From Pseudomonadales bacterium (lineage in GTDB: Bacteria; Pseudomonadota; Gammaproteobacteria; Pseudomonadales; Ketobacteraceae): a DNA stretch of 64,000 nt. The DNA is taken from the NCBI GenBank assembly GCA_020062665.1, contig JAGUVW010000045.1:50479-114478 (forward strand). Direction: 5' to 3'. The position numbers were made by a program, and so were the translations under genes. Below are positions 15,022 through 24,826 of the stretch, piece after piece. Within the stretch, counting starts at the first letter, position 1. The number at the start of each line of letters is the position of its first letter. The notes beneath the pieces are model-generated. The model was not told where the DNA came from and did not search any database. It saw only the letters and a program-made list of their open reading frames with translations.

Positions 15022-15791
15022 GGGCGGGCCTCCATGGTGGCCATGCGGGACAGGAGTTCGTCGGTCAGTTGACGGTACTGCTGGGACTGTTGCGAGTCGG
15101 GCGCGTGCTGGGTGATGGCCAAGGCGTTGGCATGGGATTCGGGGATCTTGATGCTTTGGGTGATCTGGGTTCCCAGCATCAGACGGCCATAGAGGCGCAT
15201 CAGTTCTTCTTCGATCTGCTTCTCGATCCGGGTCTTGGCCCCGTGTACCTTGTTGGGCAGGATGCCCAGCATCTTCAGGCCCTGGTTATGGCGGTTGCGG
15301 ATGCGCTCGACCGAGCCCATCAGATCGCGCAGGCCATCGAGGGCGAAGATGTCCATCTCGATGGGCACCAGGATGTAGTCCGCCGAGATCAGGGCTGCGT
15401 TGAGCAGGTAGCCGAAGTTGGGCAAGCAATCGACGACAATGATGTCGTAGTGATCCCGCAGGCTATGGATGCGGGCGCGGAAGTCGAAAATGACCTCGAA
15501 GGTGCGTTCCGCCACCGCCGCTAGATGAATATGGGTGCCCAGTAGTCCCAGTCTGTCGCTGATGACCATCGGGGCTACCGGATCGTCGGGGTTATCGCTG
15601 TAGAGGGTCAGGGTGTCGGAATCCGGGGCGACCCGCTCCTGGATGAAGCATTTGGTGGCGTTCCCCTGGGGATCGTTGTCCACCAACAGCACCCGTTGGG
15701 ATTCGCTCAATATGTGAGCAATGTTGACAGAGGCGGTCGTCTTGCCGACTCCCCCTTTCTGGTTGGCGATAGCTAATATGATTGCTGGCAT
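15018..15791 (-). CDS. parA: ParA-family partition ATPase
   Basis: 257 residues. Deviant Walker A at the N-terminus (NQKGGVGKTT, about residues 9-18), then the motif VLLVDNDPQGNATK and IIVVDCLPNFGYLLNAAL (Walker B), followed by ADYILVPIEMDIFALDGL typical of Soj/ParA. No N-terminal HTH domain, so autoregulation, if any, would depend on a partner. First gene of the long minus-strand replication and partition operon; diverges from the HTH regulator at 15977, with which it shares a 185-bp control region. Confidence 0.93.
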   Translation of the reverse strand: MPAIILAIANQKGGVGKTTASVNIAHILSESQRVLLVDNDPQGNATKCFIQERVAPDSDTLTLYSDNPDDPVAPMVISDRLGLLGTHIHLAAVAERTFEVIFDFRARIHSLRDHYDIIVVDCLPNFGYLLNAALISADYILVPIEMDIFALDGLRDLMGSVERIRNRHNQGLKMLGILPNKVHGAKTRIEKQIEEELMRLYGRLMLGTQITQSIKIPESHANALAITQHAPDSQQSQQYRQLTDELLSRMATMEARP

Positions 15792-15976
15792 AAAATCTCC
15801 ATGAAGGCCAATCCACCGTTGTAGGGTTTTTGAGGTGTTGTTTAGGTGTCTATTTAGTGTTGTTTAAGTCTACAATATGTTTGATCTTTGTGAATAGCTG
15901 CATGTGTTAGAACGATATTTCTGAATTGAGGGGTTTTTGTTCTAAACTATTCATAAAGAACACTTGGCGATGATCA
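15792..15976. promoter_or_regulatory. Divergent control region parA / HTH regulator
   Basis: Contains a direct repeat GTGTTGTTTA at 15835-15844 and 15857-15866 (22 bp apart, two helical turns) and an inverted pair GTTAGAAC (15906-15913) / GTTCTAAAC (15939-15947). These are candidate operators for the HTH protein encoded at 15977 or for partition autoregulation. No textbook promoter hexamers are evident. Confidence 0.5.
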
Positions 15977-16543
15977 ATGAACACTCAAAATGAACTACGG
16001 GCATATTCAGATGGGTTCACCTCAAGGCTCGATGCATTGTTTGATGAGCTGGGAATCCGCCGGCATGGGAGGGGGGTTCAAATAGCTGAATGGACGGGTT
16101 TGTCTCCCTCCGGAGCAAGGAAGATGTACTCCGAAGACCGGCCACCCGGCTCTAGTGAAGCTTTAAGAAAATTGGTACAAGGGCTTCAGAAGGCTGCGGA
16201 GAGGACTGGAATCAAGGGAGTAGGTGAATCTCAAATTGAAAATTTCTTGCTGCACGCCGGCCCAAATCCGCTTAAAAAAGCTGAAATCGAAAAATCAGTT
16301 GCTCGAAAGCATTTTTCATCATTGGGGGCAGTTACCCAAGCGAAGATCTACATGCTTATCGACGAAGACGGTAAGAAAAGAGGGGTAAACATTTTCGATG
16401 ATATAACGCCCGATCAATTGGAAGTCTTAATTGAGAAGATTTCCGAGATCCACATTAACCAGAACTTAGATTTGAATTCCATCCAGATGATTGAAATTGT
16501 AGGTGCACTAATAAAGCTCGCTCGATCAAATGTGCTAATTTAA
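15977..16543 (+). CDS. HTH regulator-like protein
   Basis: 188 residues from ATG 15977. The N-terminal segment ELGIRRHGRGVQIAEWTGLSPSGARKMYSEDRPPGSS (about residues 18-55) reads as a helix-turn-helix of phage-repressor/XRE type. The rest is helical (about residues 60-188) and may dimerise. It is divergent from parA and 15 bp ahead of a binding-protein and histidine-kinase pair. The coding is AT-richer than the replication operon, like the rest of the island to its right. It may regulate parA, the island, or both; the operator-like repeats lie directly upstream. Confidence 0.65.
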   Translation: MNTQNELRAYSDGFTSRLDALFDELGIRRHGRGVQIAEWTGLSPSGARKMYSEDRPPGSSEALRKLVQGLQKAAERTGIKGVGESQIENFLLHAGPNPLKKAEIEKSVARKHFSSLGAVTQAKIYMLIDEDGKKRGVNIFDDITPDQLEVLIEKISEIHINQNLDLNSIQMIEIVGALIKLARSNVLI

Positions 16544-16558
16544 AAATGATGAACATTA

Positions 16559-17377
16559 GTGATAACTACATTACTAAAATATTCACTAACAATTTTAACT
16601 ATACTTTTAATAGGCGTTGCGCCGCTAGCACATGCTGACGTTGAAGTATTTACCGCAAATACTCCTGCTGGCCAAAGCTTCAAATCAAGATTAACTGAAG
16701 CGCTTCGAAACTCAGACACTCCCCCCTCTCAAACTAACGAGCGAATTGTTGTAACTTTGGGGTACCAGTCCTATCTGGAGCACAGGTTGCAGAAAGACAT
16801 TGTACTAATCGCGGCGTTTATTTCGCGCGAACAATTTAAGAACCTGCCGCCAGTTTCCAAAAATGTTTACGTAATATTTTCTGACCCCCAGGCGGAAAAG
16901 TTAAACCAAGCAATCTCAAAATATTTACCAAATCGAACAGTCGGGTATTTAAACCAAACTTCGGAGATTCTGCTCGAAGATTTGATTTCTGATACCAGTC
17001 GATACCGACCCTATCGATACATTGAGGGTGATTTATATGGATCATTCTCAAATATGTATTCTTCAAGCCCGCCAAATGCATTCCTAGTAACTGAGAACAG
17101 AGAAATCTACAACCGAGACTCAATCCTGTATGTGCTCGAATCTCTATACAGAAACAGGATTCCGGTCGTATCAACTAACAAAGCTCTAATAGGAAAAGGC
17201 TCTCTTTTAACTGTCTATGTATCGAACGAGGAAATTCTATCAAGCCTCATTGAGACGATCAGAAAGTACCGGAACAAAGATCCATCATTGAAAACAGAGA
17301 ACTTTGCAGAACCCACGATTGTGTTTGATAAAAATTTAGCGGAAAAAGTTGGAGTTGTTGTTGGAGGTGATTTATGA
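16559..17377 (+). CDS. Periplasmic ABC-type substrate-binding-like protein
   Basis: 272 residues from GTG 16559, the only usable start in frame. Signal peptide of about 26 residues ending LAHA. The mature part follows the uncharacterised ABC substrate-binding fold seen without transporter partners: an early segment with VVTLGYQSYLE, then FISREQFKNL, VYVIFSDPQAEKLNQAISKYLPNRTVGYLNQ, and the late motif RIPVVSTNKALIGKGSLLTVYVSNEEI. It overlaps the hybrid kinase gene by 4 bp (ATGA), and no permease or ATPase is nearby, so it probably acts as a ligand sensor for the kinase rather than in transport. This is inference from gene order. Confidence 0.65.
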   Translation: MITTLLKYSLTILTILLIGVAPLAHADVEVFTANTPAGQSFKSRLTEALRNSDTPPSQTNERIVVTLGYQSYLEHRLQKDIVLIAAFISREQFKNLPPVSKNVYVIFSDPQAEKLNQAISKYLPNRTVGYLNQTSEILLEDLISDTSRYRPYRYIEGDLYGSFSNMYSSSPPNAFLVTENREIYNRDSILYVLESLYRNRIPVVSTNKALIGKGSLLTVYVSNEEILSSLIETIRKYRNKDPSLKTENFAEPTIVFDKNLAEKVGVVVGGDL

Positions 17378-19266
17378 AAAATAAATTGCCACGGCTCAAG
17401 TTCAATTCGATGGTTATCATACTGGTTGTCTGCATGGGCGCGGTTTTGACGACTGCCCAATACTTCCTCCACTACAGCTATTCGCAAAAGATGGCTGAAT
17501 CATTCGAAGATAATACAATACGACAACTGCAAAAAAATCTGCCGTCTATGCTTGTGTATCCAATGGGAATGAAAGATAGGAAGGAGATTGCACGGATTGC
17601 GGAAGAGGTCATATACCACGATTTTATATATTCAGTTGAAATTCGTGACGGGCATGGATTTCTTCTGGAATATAAATCAGATCCCATGGTTGATGGTGAG
17701 CAAATTCCAATTACAATCAAGGAAATTAAAATTGCAGATAATAGAACAATAGTGTTAGACGAGTTCGACGAGCTACGTTCTGAAGATTCAGAACGAGTGC
17801 TAGGATCTGTCCTTCTCGGTGTAACACAGACAGAGGCGAAGAAAAGCGCAATCGTGATATTGATTAAGCATATTGGCATTTCGCTAGCAGTTATCTTTGT
17901 TGCCATTGTTGTTGTCTTTTTGGTGCTCAGAGGTATTGGTGCCAGTATTAACTCCGCTATCAGATCACTCAACTCAATTGATACGGATGAATACAAGCCA
18001 ATTGACGAAGAATCGGTCATATACGAACTTTCTGAACTTTTTGCATCTGTGAATTCAATGGCGAACACTGTTCATACTTCATTGGATCGGTTACGAAATA
18101 CTGAAAAATATCAAAGAGTGATATTGGAGCTGGTTTCACATGAAATGAGACAGCCGCTAAATGCGTTGTCTCCAATGCTATCTATGTTGAAGCGGCAAAT
18201 TGAGTCACGTAGAGAATTAGCTTTCCTTCAAGATCAGGTTCGAATTTGCAACTCTTCTGCTGAACAACTGATATCAGTTATGGATCAGTTGTTGGATTTG
18301 ACACTAATTATGTCTGAATCAAACATTCTCGATGAAACCGAGTTCTACCCTGAGGAACTGTTTGATAGGTTGCACGACGTATTTATTCCAATTGTAAAAG
18401 AGAGGGTTCAGTTAAAGGTTCGGAATCACTCCGACAGCTCTAATACGGTTGGATACTGTAAGGGTGATGCGACAAAAATTTCAAGAATCGTATCGAACCT
18501 TCTGAGTAACGCAGCAAAGTTCACTGAAACTGGTGTTATCGAATTGGACTGGAAAATAACGGGCAGCGATATAAATCAACTGCAAATTACTGTCGTTGAT
18601 ACAGGTTGTGGTATAGACGAGAAGAACCTTAAAAGAGTGTTCAATACATCCTTTAGGGAGACCGGTTCTGGCAATGGTTTAGGTCTAACGATTGTGGGTT
18701 CTCTCGTGAGATTTCTAAAAGGTAATGCATCGATAGAATCGAGAAAGAATTTCGGTACTAAAATTTCAATTCAGATCCCAGTGAAGTTCTACCCATCAGA
18801 CCACATTCCAAGCAGTGATTTTGATTACAAGATCATGAATAACCTAAAAAATGCTCTAGTGCTCGATGATGCAAATAGTAATTGCATTGCTCTGTCAACA
18901 TTGCTTGCTGATTATGGAATCATTAGTTCTCCATTTACGAACCCAAGAGAAGCGATAAAATTCATTTCTGCCAAATCAGAAAGCCTAGACATTGTGTTTG
19001 TGGATTACTCGATGCCAGAAATGAGCGGAATTGCGTTTATTGAAGCGATAAAGCGTCATAACTTAACGGTCGTCTGTGTCACGGCACATGTTCAACCGAA
19101 GGTCATAGGAGAACTGGAGGAACTGATTCACACGGGGAGTGGACTCAGCTATTTTCTTAAGAAACCAATTCGGAAATCCGAGATTGAAGAGTTGCTCAAA
19201 AAAATAGCCGAGTCGAAAAGCGCGTTGAGTCAAATTATAGATAACATCAAAAACGTTGAAGATTAG
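17374..19266 (+). CDS. Membrane hybrid histidine kinase with C-terminal receiver
   Basis: 630 residues. Membrane spans at about 13-34 and 165-188 enclose a periplasmic domain. HisKA with H256 in SHEMRQPLNAL; HATPase with N379 region NLLSNAAKF, DTGCGID (about 409-415) and GSGNGLGLTIV (about 431-441). Receiver domain from about 494: acidic DD at 498-499, phosphoacceptor D544 in FVDYSMPEMSG, T570, K597 in LKKP. No DNA-binding output domain is attached, so the signal must pass to another protein. Translationally coupled to the binding-protein gene and ending against the convergent P450 gene (stops overlap by a few bases). Confidence 0.92.
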   Translation: MKNKLPRLKFNSMVIILVVCMGAVLTTAQYFLHYSYSQKMAESFEDNTIRQLQKNLPSMLVYPMGMKDRKEIARIAEEVIYHDFIYSVEIRDGHGFLLEYKSDPMVDGEQIPITIKEIKIADNRTIVLDEFDELRSEDSERVLGSVLLGVTQTEAKKSAIVILIKHIGISLAVIFVAIVVVFLVLRGIGASINSAIRSLNSIDTDEYKPIDEESVIYELSELFASVNSMANTVHTSLDRLRNTEKYQRVILELVSHEMRQPLNALSPMLSMLKRQIESRRELAFLQDQVRICNSSAEQLISVMDQLLDLTLIMSESNILDETEFYPEELFDRLHDVFIPIVKERVQLKVRNHSDSSNTVGYCKGDATKISRIVSNLLSNAAKFTETGVIELDWKITGSDINQLQITVVDTGCGIDEKNLKRVFNTSFRETGSGNGLGLTIVGSLVRFLKGNASIESRKNFGTKISIQIPVKFYPSDHIPSSDFDYKIMNNLKNALVLDDANSNCIALSTLLADYGIISSPFTNPREAIKFISAKSESLDIVFVDYSMPEMSGIAFIEAIKRHNLTVVCVTAHVQPKVIGELEELIHTGSGLSYFLKKPIRKSEIEELLKKIAESKSALSQIIDNIKNVED

Positions 19267-20591
19267 GATGTTGGCCTGGAGAGTTTTAACGAAAACGGCG
19301 CTGGAGTCAAAGTCATAACTGGGGCAGGCTGCAATGGCTTGGAATCAGTATATTCAATATTGAATTTAGAGAGGATTCGCCAAAGCAAGATGGCTGCTTC
19401 AGCCGTTGCGAATTGTTCACCAATGCACGTACGTTTTCCGCCACCAAATGGGATAAATGCAAATCTAGGTAGTTGTTTCTCGAAATCCTCATTCCATCGC
19501 TGGGGAATGAACTGATCGGGTTCGTCATAGAACCTTGCATCCCTACCCATTGCATACGGGCTTATAACAACAGCGAACGTCTTTGGGATTTCTACGTTGC
19601 CAATTTTTGTATCAACCAAGGGTTCTCTACCGATGATATATGCAGGTGGATACAACCGTAGGGTTTCCCTTAACACGCCGCGTGTTAGCGGGAGTTTTAC
19701 GAGCGAGCCATAGTCAATATTGTCCGGATCCAGGGTAGACCATTCCTCTCGCAATGATTCGATTAAATGAGAATTTTGGGAAAGAAGGTAGAGCGCCCAC
19801 GATACGGTTATTGACGTAGTGTCATGGCCCGCCAATATGAGAGTGATCAATTCATCCCTAATTTCAGAATCATCCAATCCGCTGTTCGTTTCGTCTCGTG
19901 CATTTACTAACTTATCGAGAAGAGTTTTGTCGTCATTCTTTTCCCTTACGTTGGTAATAAATTGCTTAACGATTGTTTCTAGCTTTGAGAGTGCCGACCA
20001 GTATTCTTTGTTGATCTTACTCGGCCAAGTACTTTGAAAACCGAAGGGCCGTACTACTCTGAGAGCGAACTGCGACTCCAGTTGCTTTATGCAATCAACA
20101 ACTTGCGATTTGACGTTATTAAACTCAACGTTGAAAAGGCAGGCGTTTAATACATTCAAGGTAATGTCCATCATGCTTTGATGGACATTAATTGACTGAC
20201 CGTGGCTCCAGTTTTCCACATACTGATCCACTTCAGAGATCATGCTAGAGAAATAGGTCTGAACCGTCTTGCTCTGGAAGGCCGGCGCCATTAGCTTGCG
20301 GTGCTTTTTCCAAATCGCCCCTTCCGAGATTACAAGCCCCTGGCCAAAAATGTCGTCAAAGCGGCTCCAGAATCCACGATTTTTGATGTAAATATTGTCT
20401 GGGTCCAAGAGTACTTGACCAACGAGCTCTGGGTCAGAAACCATATAATTGACACCCATCAGCAGCCGAAAACGAGTGACATCTCCAAGCTCGCTGATGT
20501 GACGCAACGTTTCGACACGCTTTGAAACGAACGGCTTAAAGTAACCAAATAGCCAATGATTTTCGATTTTAAGTTCTTTTTTTGACGACAT
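19263..20591 (-). CDS. Cytochrome P450
   Basis: 442 residues. I-helix oxygen-activation motif AGHDTT at 254-259; ExxR at E309-R312 (ETLR); PERF-region variant FIPQRW (361-366); haem-binding loop FGGGKRTCIG at 382-391 with C389 as thiolate ligand. No N-terminal membrane anchor, no fused reductase and no ferredoxin gene nearby, so host redox partners are required. The E-class (eukaryotic-like) haem loop GGGKRTCIG resembles bacterial fatty-acid, terpene or sterol hydroxylases, but the substrate cannot be read. It is 14 bp downstream of the TonB-receptor gene, so the two are one operon. Confidence 0.95.
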   Translation of the reverse strand: MSSKKELKIENHWLFGYFKPFVSKRVETLRHISELGDVTRFRLLMGVNYMVSDPELVGQVLLDPDNIYIKNRGFWSRFDDIFGQGLVISEGAIWKKHRKLMAPAFQSKTVQTYFSSMISEVDQYVENWSHGQSINVHQSMMDITLNVLNACLFNVEFNNVKSQVVDCIKQLESQFALRVVRPFGFQSTWPSKINKEYWSALSKLETIVKQFITNVREKNDDKTLLDKLVNARDETNSGLDDSEIRDELITLILAGHDTTSITVSWALYLLSQNSHLIESLREEWSTLDPDNIDYGSLVKLPLTRGVLRETLRLYPPAYIIGREPLVDTKIGNVEIPKTFAVVISPYAMGRDARFYDEPDQFIPQRWNEDFEKQLPRFAFIPFGGGKRTCIGEQFATAEAAILLWRILSKFNIEYTDSKPLQPAPVMTLTPAPFSLKLSRPTS

Positions 20592-20605
20592 TGGACTGCT
20601 CCATG

Positions 20606-22723
20606 CTAGAGTTTGGCGTTGATTCCGATCAGCAGTTCTGTGGCGTCCCCGCGTTTTCCACTGTCTGGCTGGCCTGCGGTATATTCGCCGTAGTTGTAAT
20701 CATCATGGTGTTGTCTGACCATCGCTTCTAATTCGACAGGTCCCATAGACTTAGCCAATCGAATGTCGAAGCGGGAGGAATTGGCAAGAGTCTCTCCAGT
20801 AGCGAAAGCAATAGGGGAGGTTGCGTAATATCCGGCCGACAACAATATTCCTCTGGAAAATGGTTTGATCACATAGATTGAGCCACCCGTGAATTCATAG
20901 TCGTTATAATCGGCCTCTTCGCTGGAATCACTGTTCAGATAGAACACTGACCCGCCGATTGTCAGTTCAGACACGCGGGCTTTTAGTGCTAGATCGATAC
21001 CATCCCTGTCAAAATCGGTAATTGGAATGTTGGCCAGATCCTGATAATTAAGAATGTCTTTAAGCGCTTCCACGAAGTATCTAGCCTCAAGTTCGAAGTT
21101 CTGAGCAACGTAGTAATAATTGACTTCAGTGCTAGTGATGGTTTCAACATGGTCTTCATCTTGGTAAAGCGGAAAATATGTGATGAATGCGGACTGCGTA
21201 TTCGAACCATAGACAGCTTCGGAAAAATACGTGGGAACTTGGTTGTAGTCTATTACCTCGATCCCATCAATAAGCCGCTTACCTTGGCTATGAACAACCT
21301 TGACGGCATTTCTGTGATCGAAATGAAAAGTGAAAGAGACACGAGGTGAAAATTGCGGATTAGAAAATTCATGTCCGAGCGACTCAACAAAAACACCGCC
21401 ATTGATGGTTGCGTTATCCGATGGTTTAAATTCGGCATTTGTAAAGAATTTCGATTTTTTGAGAGTAGTCTTCCCGTTTCCATAAGTCGTAGATTCCATC
21501 CACCGATAGTCCATCTGTAGATAGCTGGATACGCGAACATCCTCTGAGGCCTGCCAGATGTCCGAAATTCCACCTATATATGTACGATGGTGATATTCAA
21601 TGGCTGTTTCACCACATACTTCAGTAAACGACTCTGGATCGTTGGATATAGCATTTGAAATTTCATACGCTCGAATGAGTTCGTCAAGCGTTGCAGATGG
21701 TATTGATCCACCACCTAACATTGCATTCACCAGTGCAGAGTTGTCTCGATAAAGTTCGCCGAGTTCTGGGTAGTAAAATGCTTTTGGAGCGCAGGTTGGC
21801 CAGCGGTAATCCCAGTCTTTGTCATTGGCAGAACCTGTAAGTGATATTATGTGGTTCTGAGTGGTCGTGGTGTAGTTCATGGAAGTAAGAAGGGTATCCA
21901 TGGACGCGACTGGATAATCCAACCCATATGCGCTTTGACCCAAATCATGCTCAGTTGTCACGATCGTTCCGGCGACAGCTAGATCCAGGGTATCTCCGGA
22001 AGATGTTCGTGTCAGAGATCGAATCTTAGCGAACTGGGATTTTTGATCGTCGTGGCGCTTCGCATCGCTGTCTTCATATGTGTCGTAGTGATCAAAAAAG
22101 GACTGTCTGTATTCAAGAGACAATCCTGTGTTTCCAACAACGTTCGATTGCCTGGCATAACCTGCCCACTCGTTACCACTTGAGGTTGAATATCCATAAA
22201 GCCCCGTACCCACCACGTCATAGGGGTTTTTTGTCACGATGTTTATTGCGCCGTAAAATGCGTTGGCGCCGTATGTTGCAGATGACTGGGAGCGAATAAC
22301 TTCAATTCGCTCAATATTTTCAATTGCAACCGGTAGGTTTTCATATCGAACAATCCCCACCAATGGATTGACCTCTGACACACCATCGACTAATACCTGC
22401 AACCGTCTGGCTGTTGGATAATTTGGTCCTCGATTTATGCCAAAAAATGGTCCTTGAGTTGTTGAAAATCCAGGAACCAACCTAATGACATCGGCGAGTG
22501 TCTTGAGCCCAAGATCTGAGATCTGTTTTGCTGAAACAATTGTTACAGCACCGGGAGCGTCAAGAACCGATTGTTCCATCTGTGCAGGAGAAAATGCCGT
22601 CTGCGACAAAAAGGCGTATTCGTCACTTTCAATGTCGGTTTGAGCAAAGAGTGGTGTGATGCAGGAGGTTGTGAGAGTAGTGGTGGCAAGGAACAGCTTG
22701 ATGAAATCCAACTTCATGTCCAT
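20606..22723 (-). CDS. TonB-dependent outer-membrane receptor
   Basis: 705 residues from ATG 22723 (ATG 22717 also possible). Signal peptide to about residue 27 (PLFAQ). Plug domain at about 50-170: DAPGAVTIVSAKQISDLGLKTLADVIRLVPGF, VLVDGVSEVNPLVG, IENIERIEVIRSQSSATYGANAFYGAINIVTK. The barrel follows. The last residues are INAKL rather than the usual terminal aromatic. It begins a two-gene operon with the P450, opposite to a periplasmic binding protein and kinase. Imports a scarce ligand; its identity is not readable. AT-rich coding like the rest of the island. About 150 bp upstream separate it from the relaxase gene. Confidence 0.92.
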   Translation of the reverse strand: MDMKLDFIKLFLATTTLTTSCITPLFAQTDIESDEYAFLSQTAFSPAQMEQSVLDAPGAVTIVSAKQISDLGLKTLADVIRLVPGFSTTQGPFFGINRGPNYPTARRLQVLVDGVSEVNPLVGIVRYENLPVAIENIERIEVIRSQSSATYGANAFYGAINIVTKNPYDVVGTGLYGYSTSSGNEWAGYARQSNVVGNTGLSLEYRQSFFDHYDTYEDSDAKRHDDQKSQFAKIRSLTRTSSGDTLDLAVAGTIVTTEHDLGQSAYGLDYPVASMDTLLTSMNYTTTTQNHIISLTGSANDKDWDYRWPTCAPKAFYYPELGELYRDNSALVNAMLGGGSIPSATLDELIRAYEISNAISNDPESFTEVCGETAIEYHHRTYIGGISDIWQASEDVRVSSYLQMDYRWMESTTYGNGKTTLKKSKFFTNAEFKPSDNATINGGVFVESLGHEFSNPQFSPRVSFTFHFDHRNAVKVVHSQGKRLIDGIEVIDYNQVPTYFSEAVYGSNTQSAFITYFPLYQDEDHVETITSTEVNYYYVAQNFELEARYFVEALKDILNYQDLANIPITDFDRDGIDLALKARVSELTIGGSVFYLNSDSSEEADYNDYEFTGGSIYVIKPFSRGILLSAGYYATSPIAFATGETLANSSRFDIRLAKSMGPVELEAMVRQHHDDYNYGEYTAGQPDSGKRGDATELLIGINAKL

Positions 22724-22879
22724 ATGATCTAATTAAGATTGACGTCTTTAAAAACCAGGCGATTTTAGCAAAAATTTGGCACGGCAATGTAATGTAAAAT
22801 TGTCACGAACCCGAAATTGTTGCTGTTTTGTTATTATGTGTTGCTTAGCAATGTGCGATGCATCTGCGTATGTGGACTC

Positions 22880-24826
22880 CTACTTTCGGTGGTTCGCTTG
22901 TTGGCTGGAGAGATGTGGGTTTGCAGGTGGTGGAGAAACATAACCAAAGAGTTTGAGTGGCTCAAATAGAAATCCACTTACTCGTGAAACTTTATTCTGT
23001 CCTGAGATCGTATAAGTGTGAACACTCATGCCAGTCGGGTTCTTGATATTCTGGCGCAGCTTTTCCACTTTTTTCTGCACATGACGGGCCGCTTCGTCAT
23101 TAGTCAGTTTATTGCCATTTTCCCGAAGATACAGGTCGAAAAACGCAATAAATTCCTTGAATGCTCTGGGTGAAACCACCAGGGCACCCTCGGGTACGAT
23201 GTGAATGACGGCGTCCTGCCGGTTCACAGGCAACTTGCCGTTGCGCAACATGCGGGAGAGCCAGTCCATGAAATACTGGCCGGTGTTGTCATCGAGGTGA
23301 CGCGGGCGGATGTCGTCGAAGTTCATTGTCTCTGCAGCGGGATTCAAAGACGCTGGCGCAGCTTCTCCCATATCGGTGTCCATGCCATCGACCGGGTGAA
23401 CGGTGTAATCAGTATCCTGTGCTGGCGCAGTATGGATTGCGCTGGGCGTACTCACGCTATCCGTGGTGTCGTCCTGCATCCAGTTTGGCAGGCTGTCCTG
23501 GGAATCTGGCGCAGGTTCTGCCGTCGTCGTCGGTTGTTCTGGTACAGATGTTCTCGTGGCTGTTGGTGCAGTTGCAGGAGAAATAGGGGAAGCTGGCGCA
23601 GCTTCAGTCGTTAGAGGTGGCCTGCCAGTAGCGCCGTTATCCGTGCGCTCGATCACCTCGATGGTGCCATTGAGGGCCGCAGGGCGGCGAGTGGGGGGCA
23701 GCAGGCGCGCAATCTCGAATTTGAGCATGGTGAGTTCAAAACGGAAGGCGCCCTCCGGGCCAGTGACCACCGTGTGCCAAATCGCCTTTCCGGACGCTGT
23801 CGGCAGAATGTAGCCGTGTTCCTGCAGTGTGTCGAAGATCCGGTTGTGGTCAGTGGGGATCTGAGTGGAGCCTTCCTGACGCAGGTATTCGATCAGCTTT
23901 TTTGCCACGGTGCCGCAGACCAACCAAAGGTACTGACCGTCGCTCCAACCATCGGCGCCATGTCCGTTGATTTTGAGTTCCTTCGCTTCCAGCATCTGGC
24001 GCAATCCAATCATCAGACGATCCACTAGCGGAATGGTGGGCGCACCGGGGAAGCGGACGCGATCACCGTCGCGCTTCAGGTTCTGGGCGACGCTTTCGCC
24101 ATCGGCCTTCTGCGCCAGTTCTCCGATGATGCCTGCTTCAAATATGTCGCCGTACAGGTAGGCGCAAACGTGGGACAAGATGTGGGGATACTGATCCAGC
24201 CAGGCCATCCCGGCATTGGGTAGCAAGTGCAGGCCTGAATTGGCAATGCGTTGGTGGAGTTTATACGGCGCCGAGGTGAACTCCACCTGATAGTGCTCGC
24301 CCTGATGTTGATCCAGGCGCAAATAGGGATTCCAGTATTGATTCGATGACAGCCGCAGGCGGATGGTGGTGTGCAGTTTGCCGATGTCATGCATCAAGAC
24401 TGCGACAAACAGTGCATAGGTCCAGATGTGCTCCTGGCGTGCGCTAGTATCAGGATCCGCATTGCGGGGCAGCACCAAGGGCTTGCGGTGTCGCAGCGCA
24501 ATTTCCAGTGTTTCCAGCGTGTGGGCAGCTAGCCCACCGGGGCCTGCGTGATGGTGTGCCATCGATGCGGGTGCCAGCTGGCAGGCTTCCAGGAAGCGAT
24601 CCAGGGCCGGTTGGTAGAGGGCAGCCCAGTGAGCATCTTGTACCGCCACCAGGCGGCGGACGCTGCGCAACAGATTTGCAGCATCCAATATCTGCACCAG
24701 GGTGCTGGACGATAGCAGAGGAAGCTGCTGCAGATTCAGTGATGCCAGCTGGGGCGCTGGCGCAGCGCGAGTGGTTGCCGTGGATGAGGGCGTCTGGCGC
24801 AGTTTCCTGCGCAGGGCTTTAAGCAT
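22880..24826 (-). CDS. traI: MobH-family relaxase (TraI-like)
   Basis: About 648 residues from ATG 24826, chosen because GGAG precedes it and it overlaps the upstream gene by 8 bp; the frame is open up to 24934. The N-terminal relaxase/HD region (TraI_2 type) has HHAGPGGLAAHTLE and VAVLMHDIGK, the paired histidine motifs of MobH enzymes. Then a region with VDRLMIGLRQML and winged-helix-like sequence, a long P/A/T-rich linker (about 400-500), and a conserved C-terminal domain (QYFMDWLSRMLRNGKLPVN...). It nicks and pilots one strand from oriT during conjugation. Confidence 0.9.
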   Translation of the reverse strand: MLKALRRKLRQTPSSTATTRAAPAPQLASLNLQQLPLLSSSTLVQILDAANLLRSVRRLVAVQDAHWAALYQPALDRFLEACQLAPASMAHHHAGPGGLAAHTLETLEIALRHRKPLVLPRNADPDTSARQEHIWTYALFVAVLMHDIGKLHTTIRLRLSSNQYWNPYLRLDQHQGEHYQVEFTSAPYKLHQRIANSGLHLLPNAGMAWLDQYPHILSHVCAYLYGDIFEAGIIGELAQKADGESVAQNLKRDGDRVRFPGAPTIPLVDRLMIGLRQMLEAKELKINGHGADGWSDGQYLWLVCGTVAKKLIEYLRQEGSTQIPTDHNRIFDTLQEHGYILPTASGKAIWHTVVTGPEGAFRFELTMLKFEIARLLPPTRRPAALNGTIEVIERTDNGATGRPPLTTEAAPASPISPATAPTATRTSVPEQPTTTAEPAPDSQDSLPNWMQDDTTDSVSTPSAIHTAPAQDTDYTVHPVDGMDTDMGEAAPASLNPAAETMNFDDIRPRHLDDNTGQYFMDWLSRMLRNGKLPVNRQDAVIHIVPEGALVVSPRAFKEFIAFFDLYLRENGNKLTNDEAARHVQKKVEKLRQNIKNPTGMSVHTYTISGQNKVSRVSGFLFEPLKLFGYVSPPPANPHLSSQQANHRK

